Assembly: GCA_964579765.1 (NCBI GenBank)
Contig: CAZOIK010000018.1
Location: forward strand, 1 to 8,733
Direction: 5' to 3'
From: DATNBT01 sp964579765
GTDB lineage: Bacteria; Acidobacteriota; Vicinamibacteria; Vicinamibacterales; CAVVIG01
Length of the DNA: 8,733 bases
Shown here piece by piece: positions 5,666-8,733 of the stretch. Under the pieces are notes generated by a model. The model saw nothing but the letters and a program-made list of their open reading frames with translations, was not told where the DNA came from and did no database searches. Each line of letters opens with the position of its first letter. Within the stretch, counting starts at the first letter, position 1. A program made the translations under genes and the position numbers.

Positions 5666-6961
5666 ATGGTGCGCTTCGACCTGTTCAAGGAAGTCGTGGT
5701 CATGGCGTTCGACACCGTGCGCAGCAACAAGATGCGCTCGGGGTTGACGGTGCTGGGCGTCGTGATCGGCATCACGGCGATCGTGGGCATGACGGCGCTC
5801 ATCCGCGGCTTCGACAGCTCGGTGCGCGACATGCTGAGCTCGATCGGGCCGAACACGATCTTCATCCAGCGCTTCGGCGTGACGGATTTCGCGAACGGCG
5901 CCGAGCTCAAGGAATTGTTCAAGCGGCCGAACCTGACGTTCTCGGACGCGCGCGCGCTCGAGCAGCAGGCGACCACGCTCCAGTACGTCGATCTCGAGCT
6001 CGGCGCCGGCATCGGCCCGAGCATCCAGCAGCGCGTGTTCTACCGCACGCTCAAGACCAAGGCGATTCTGGTCTTCGGCACGTCCGAGTTCTTCGCCGAA
6101 GGCGCGCACCTGCCGTTCAAGACGGGACGCTATTTCAACGGGACGGAACTGCAGTACCGCCGCAACGTCGCCGTGCTCGGCTACAGCGCCTACCAGCTGC
6201 TGTTCGGCGACTCGGGCACCGATCCGATCGGCAAGAAGGTGCGCATCGGCTCGCAGCAGTTCGACGTCGTGGGCGCGTTCGACAAGCGGCCGACCGCGGG
6301 CGGCTTCCAGCTCAACGCCGACGACTTCGTCGCGATTCCGTACAGCACGTTCCAGCGCATCTACGGCGTGCGCACGGCGACGATCGGACGGCTCGGCTCG
6401 CTGACGAACATCCAGATCTCGGTCGTCCCGCGCGAGGGCGTCACCGCCAAGGAGGCGATGCTGGACGTGGAGCGCGTGATGCGGACGCGCCACGGCCTGA
6501 AGCTCGACGACGCCGACGACTTCGACATGCTCACGCAGGATTCCGTGCTGCAGCTGTGGGATCGCGTCAGCCAGGCCACCATGTTCGCGCTCATCGTCAT
6601 CTCGTCCATTGCGCTCATGGTCGGCGGCATCGGCGTGATGGCCATCATGTCAATCAGCGTGACCGAGCGAACGCGCGAGATCGGGGTCCGGAAGGCGCTC
6701 GGGGCGCGGCGCGCCGAGATTCTCTTTCAGTTCCTGATGGAAGCCGCGTTCCTGACGCTGCTCGGCGGCGTCCTGGGCATTGCGCTCGGCAGCGGCATCG
6801 GCCTGCTCGTGCACATGGTGTCGGGCTTCCCCGTCTCGCTGCCGTGGTGGTCGTTCGCCATCGGGCTGGGCTTCTCGGCCGCCGTCGGCATCTTTTTCGG
6901 CATGTATCCGGCCTTCAAGGCCTCCCGGCTCGACCCGATCGAAGCGCTTCGCTACGAGTAG
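5666..6961 (+). CDS. MacB/FtsX-type ABC transporter permease (second of two)
   Basis: The product is a 431-residue paralogue of the preceding permease. Its first span is at about 27-47, preceded by NKMRSGLTVLG (21-31), the family entry motif. A periplasmic domain covers 48-303, and three spans follow at about 305-332, 357-383 and 394-414. The coupling motif TERTREIGVRKALGARR (333-349) and terminal LDPIEALRYE match the neighbour almost residue for residue, while the periplasmic domains differ strongly. That pattern suggests an old duplication with divergence of the substrate-facing part. It starts 8 bases after the first permease gene. An ATG at 5702 has a better Shine-Dalgarno (AAGGAAG), but the 5666 start keeps the N-terminal length equal to that of the paralogue. 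No ATPase domain is present. A heterodimer with the first permease, docked to the adaptor, is inferred. Confidence 0.87.
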   Translation: MVRFDLFKEVVVMAFDTVRSNKMRSGLTVLGVVIGITAIVGMTALIRGFDSSVRDMLSSIGPNTIFIQRFGVTDFANGAELKELFKRPNLTFSDARALEQQATTLQYVDLELGAGIGPSIQQRVFYRTLKTKAILVFGTSEFFAEGAHLPFKTGRYFNGTELQYRRNVAVLGYSAYQLLFGDSGTDPIGKKVRIGSQQFDVVGAFDKRPTAGGFQLNADDFVAIPYSTFQRIYGVRTATIGRLGSLTNIQISVVPREGVTAKEAMLDVERVMRTRHGLKLDDADDFDMLTQDSVLQLWDRVSQATMFALIVISSIALMVGGIGVMAIMSISVTERTREIGVRKALGARRAEILFQFLMEAAFLTLLGGVLGIALGSGIGLLVHMVSGFPVSLPWWSFAIGLGFSAAVGIFFGMYPAFKASRLDPIEALRYE

Positions 6962-6976
6962 CGACGGCGATATGAT
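6948..6976 (+). promoter_or_regulatory. Putative promoter of the EF-G-like gene
   Basis: TATGAT (6971-6976) matches five of six -10 positions. A weak -35 (TTCGCT, 6948-6953) stands 17 bases upstream, inside the last codons of the permease. The start would be near 6983, leaving a leader of about 27 bases. This would let the translation-factor gene be expressed apart from the export operon. Confidence 0.4.
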
Positions 6977-7000
6977 CCCCCTTTCTGCGGGGACAGGGGG
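6977..7000 (+). promoter_or_regulatory. Hairpin covering the Shine-Dalgarno of the EF-G-like gene
   Basis: CCCCCT (6977-6982) can pair with AGGGGG (6995-7000), with a 12-base loop. The 3' arm is the only Shine-Dalgarno-like sequence before the ATG at 7010 (9-base spacer). A shorter alternative pairs TCCCC (6976-6980) with GGGGA (6989-6993). There is no T run, so it is not an intrinsic terminator. If transcription starts near 6983, the 5' arm would be absent from that transcript and present only in read-through RNA from the permease. Confidence 0.35.
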
Positions 7001-7009
7001 GCCCGGGTT

Positions 7010-8733
7010 ATGAAGGTCTACGACGCCGCCGCTATTCGCAATATCGCCCTCGTCGGTCACACCAGCTCAGGGAAGACACAACTCGCCTCAGCCGTTCTCT
7101 CCGTTTCCGGGATGGTCAATCGCTTCGGCAAGGTGGACGAAGGCACGACCGTCACCGACTACGACGACGAAGAGATCGCGCGCAAACACACGCTCGGCGC
7201 CAGTCTCGCGTTTGCGGAGTGGAGCCGGCAGAAGATCAACGTCATCGACACGCCGGGCATCGGCAACTTCTTGAGCGAAGCGCGCGCCGCGCTGCACGTC
7301 GCCGACGCCGCCGTCGTGGTCGTGGACGCCGTGTCCGGCGTGATGGTCCAGACGGAAAAGGTCTGGCAGGCGGCCGACGACCTCGGGCTGCCGCGGCTCG
7401 TCGTCCTCAACCGGCTCGACCGCGAGCGCGCGACGCTCGAGCGCGCGCTGCAGTCGCTGCGCGATGCGTGCAGCCGGACCGTGATTCCGATTCAGCTGCC
7501 AATCGGGGAAGAGCGCGCGTTCCGCGGCGTGGTGGACCTGGTCACGCGGAAAGCGTTCGTGTTCGAGAGCAACGACAGCGGCAAGTTCAGGGAAGAGTCC
7601 GTCCCGGCGGACATGACCGCCGCCGTCGAAACCGCGCGCGAGGCGTTGATCGAGATGGTCGCCGAAGCCGACGAGAAGCTGATGGAGCGCTTCTTCGAGG
7701 CGGGCACGCTCGCCGACGACGAGCTCGTCGCCGGGCTGAAGGCGGCCACGACCGCCGCGAAACTGTTCCCGCTCGTGTGCGTGTCGGCGCTGCTGAATGT
7801 CGGCGTCCCGCAGTTGCTCGACGCGGTCGTCGCCGATCTCCCGTCGCCGGCGGAGCGGCCGTACCGCGGCCTCGACAAGAACACGCAGGGCGTGGCGTGC
7901 GCGGCCGACGACAAGAAGCCGCCGCAGGCGTTCGTCTGGAAGACGATCGCGGATCCGTTTGCGGGCCGCATCACGATGTTCCGCGTCGTGCAGGGCACGA
8001 TCAAGTCCGACTCGACGCTGCACAACAAGACGCGCGACTCGCAGGAGCGGCTCGGCCACGTCGTCCTGCTGCAGGGCAAGACGCAGACGGCGGTGCCGGA
8101 GATCAAGGCCGGCGACCTCGGCGCGGTCGCGAAGCTGAAGGACACGCTGACCAACGACACACTCGGCGACAAATCGGACCCGGTGACGTTTCCGGCCGTC
8201 GCATTCCCGGAGCCGGTGCTGTCGTACGCCATCGAGCCCAAGTCACGCGGCGACGAAGACAAGATCAGCACGTCCATGCACCGCCTCGAGGAAGAGGATC
8301 CGTCGATCCGGTACAGCCGCGATCCGCAGACGAAAGAGCTCCTGCTCTCGGGGCAGGGACAGCTGCACATCGAGGTGACGGTCGCAAAGCTGAAGCGCCG
8401 GTTCGGCGTGGACGTCAACCTGAAGCCGCCGCGCATTCCGTACCGCGAGACGATCAAGGGCGCGACGGAAGCCCACGGGCGCCACAAGAAGCAGACCGGC
8501 GGCCACGGGCAGTTCGGCGACTGCAGAATTCGCGTCGAGCCACTCGCGCGCGGGGCGGACTTCGAGTTCGTGGACGACATCTTCGGCGGCGCGATCCCGC
8601 GGCAGTTCGTCCCCGCCGTCGAGAAAGGGATCCAGGACGCCCGCACGCGCGGGTACCTCGCCGGCTACCCGATGGTCGACTTCCGCGTGACCGTCTTCGA
8701 CGGCTCCTATCACGACGTCGACTCGAACGAGCT
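7010..8733 (+). CDS. Elongation factor G-like protein (EF-G2/FusA2 type), C-terminus beyond window
   Basis: This gene gives 574 codons of a translational GTPase with EF-G domain order. The G domain (about 1-280) has the P-loop GHTSSGKT (16-23), switch II DTPGIGNF (80-87), NRLD (134-137) in place of NKxD, and SALLNVGV (259-266). Domain II (about 300-390) and domain III (about 400-475, with LLLSGQGQLHIEVTVAKLKR) follow. The start of domain IV has PRIPYRETI (474-482) and KKQTGGHGQFGD (493-504). Segments such as KVDEGTTVTDYDDEEIARKH (41-60) and IQLPIGEERAFRGVVDL (161-177) are typical of the EF-G2/FusA2-like paralogues rather than canonical FusA. The usual EF-G length near 700 implies that about 120 residues are missing past the right edge. 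The catalytic His of DTPGH is Ile84 here. The cellular role of this paralogue class is poorly defined, and ribosome binding is not assured. It lies 48 bases after the permease stop. Confidence 0.88.
   Translation, partial: MKVYDAAAIRNIALVGHTSSGKTQLASAVLSVSGMVNRFGKVDEGTTVTDYDDEEIARKHTLGASLAFAEWSRQKINVIDTPGIGNFLSEARAALHVADAAVVVVDAVSGVMVQTEKVWQAADDLGLPRLVVLNRLDRERATLERALQSLRDACSRTVIPIQLPIGEERAFRGVVDLVTRKAFVFESNDSGKFREESVPADMTAAVETAREALIEMVAEADEKLMERFFEAGTLADDELVAGLKAATTAAKLFPLVCVSALLNVGVPQLLDAVVADLPSPAERPYRGLDKNTQGVACAADDKKPPQAFVWKTIADPFAGRITMFRVVQGTIKSDSTLHNKTRDSQERLGHVVLLQGKTQTAVPEIKAGDLGAVAKLKDTLTNDTLGDKSDPVTFPAVAFPEPVLSYAIEPKSRGDEDKISTSMHRLEEEDPSIRYSRDPQTKELLLSGQGQLHIEVTVAKLKRRFGVDVNLKPPRIPYRETIKGATEAHGRHKKQTGGHGQFGDCRIRVEPLARGADFEFVDDIFGGAIPRQFVPAVEKGIQDARTRGYLAGYPMVDFRVTVFDGSYHDVDSNE

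Noticed and set aside
5252..6493. 413-codon minus-strand open frame opposite the two permeases
   Set aside because: It spans the junction of two well-supported permease genes and has the composition of an antisense shadow, with no recognisable domain.
6976..7001. Intrinsic terminator after the second permease
   Set aside because: The GC-rich hairpin lacks a following T run and its 3' arm is the likely Shine-Dalgarno of the next gene.
7088..8646. Long minus-strand open frames opposite the EF-G-like gene
   Set aside because: The plus strand encodes a continuous EF-G-like protein with ordered motifs throughout; the minus frames are its shadows.

Overview
This is a high-GC bacterial window with tightly packed genes. 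The lineage looks like Acidobacteriota (perhaps Vicinamibacteria), but that is inference: the gene types (PilB, a FadL/PorV-like barrel with a C-terminal Phe, pyruvoyl-dependent arginine decarboxylase, MacA/MacB-like export genes, an EF-G2-type factor) and the codon style fit that group, and no rRNA or other marker is present to prove it. A Gram-negative envelope is supported by the outer-membrane barrel protein and the periplasmic adaptor.

Layout. The window divides at a short intergenic region (2180-2321). Leftward on the minus strand run pdaD (2179-1628, GTG start), an outer-membrane beta-barrel protein (1589-678), and the first 208 codons of the type IV pilus ATPase gene pilB (626 to the left edge). 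pilB has its own good sigma70-like promoter in the 51-base gap, with a predicted leader of about ten bases. Rightward on the plus strand run a Yip1-family membrane protein (2322-3053), a MacA/HlyD-type periplasmic adaptor (3070-4431), two consecutive MacB/FtsX-type permeases (4428-5657 and 5666-6961), and an EF-G-like translational GTPase (from 7010) cut by the right edge after 574 codons.

How the genes work together. The adaptor and the two permeases form one translationally coupled unit (GTGA overlap, then an 8-base gap) and should form a tripartite-style or mechanotransmission export complex. No ABC ATP-binding subunit is encoded here, so the ATPase and any outer-membrane channel must come from elsewhere. 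The Yip1 gene leads the same transcription unit with a 16-base gap. The EF-G-like gene follows 48 bases later, with a putative promoter of its own and a possible hairpin over its ribosome binding site. PilB carries two MshEN-type sequence repeats that in other proteins bind cyclic di-GMP, so pilus extension here may respond to that second messenger.

No RNA genes, CRISPR arrays, insertion sequences, integrase genes or phage genes were seen, and no gap between genes exceeds 142 bases. I found no convincing new multi-gene defence or mobile system. The observations most worth a second look are the export operon without an ATPase, the altered G motifs of the EF-G paralogue, the near-leaderless pilB promoter with its inverted repeats, and the MshEN pair in PilB.
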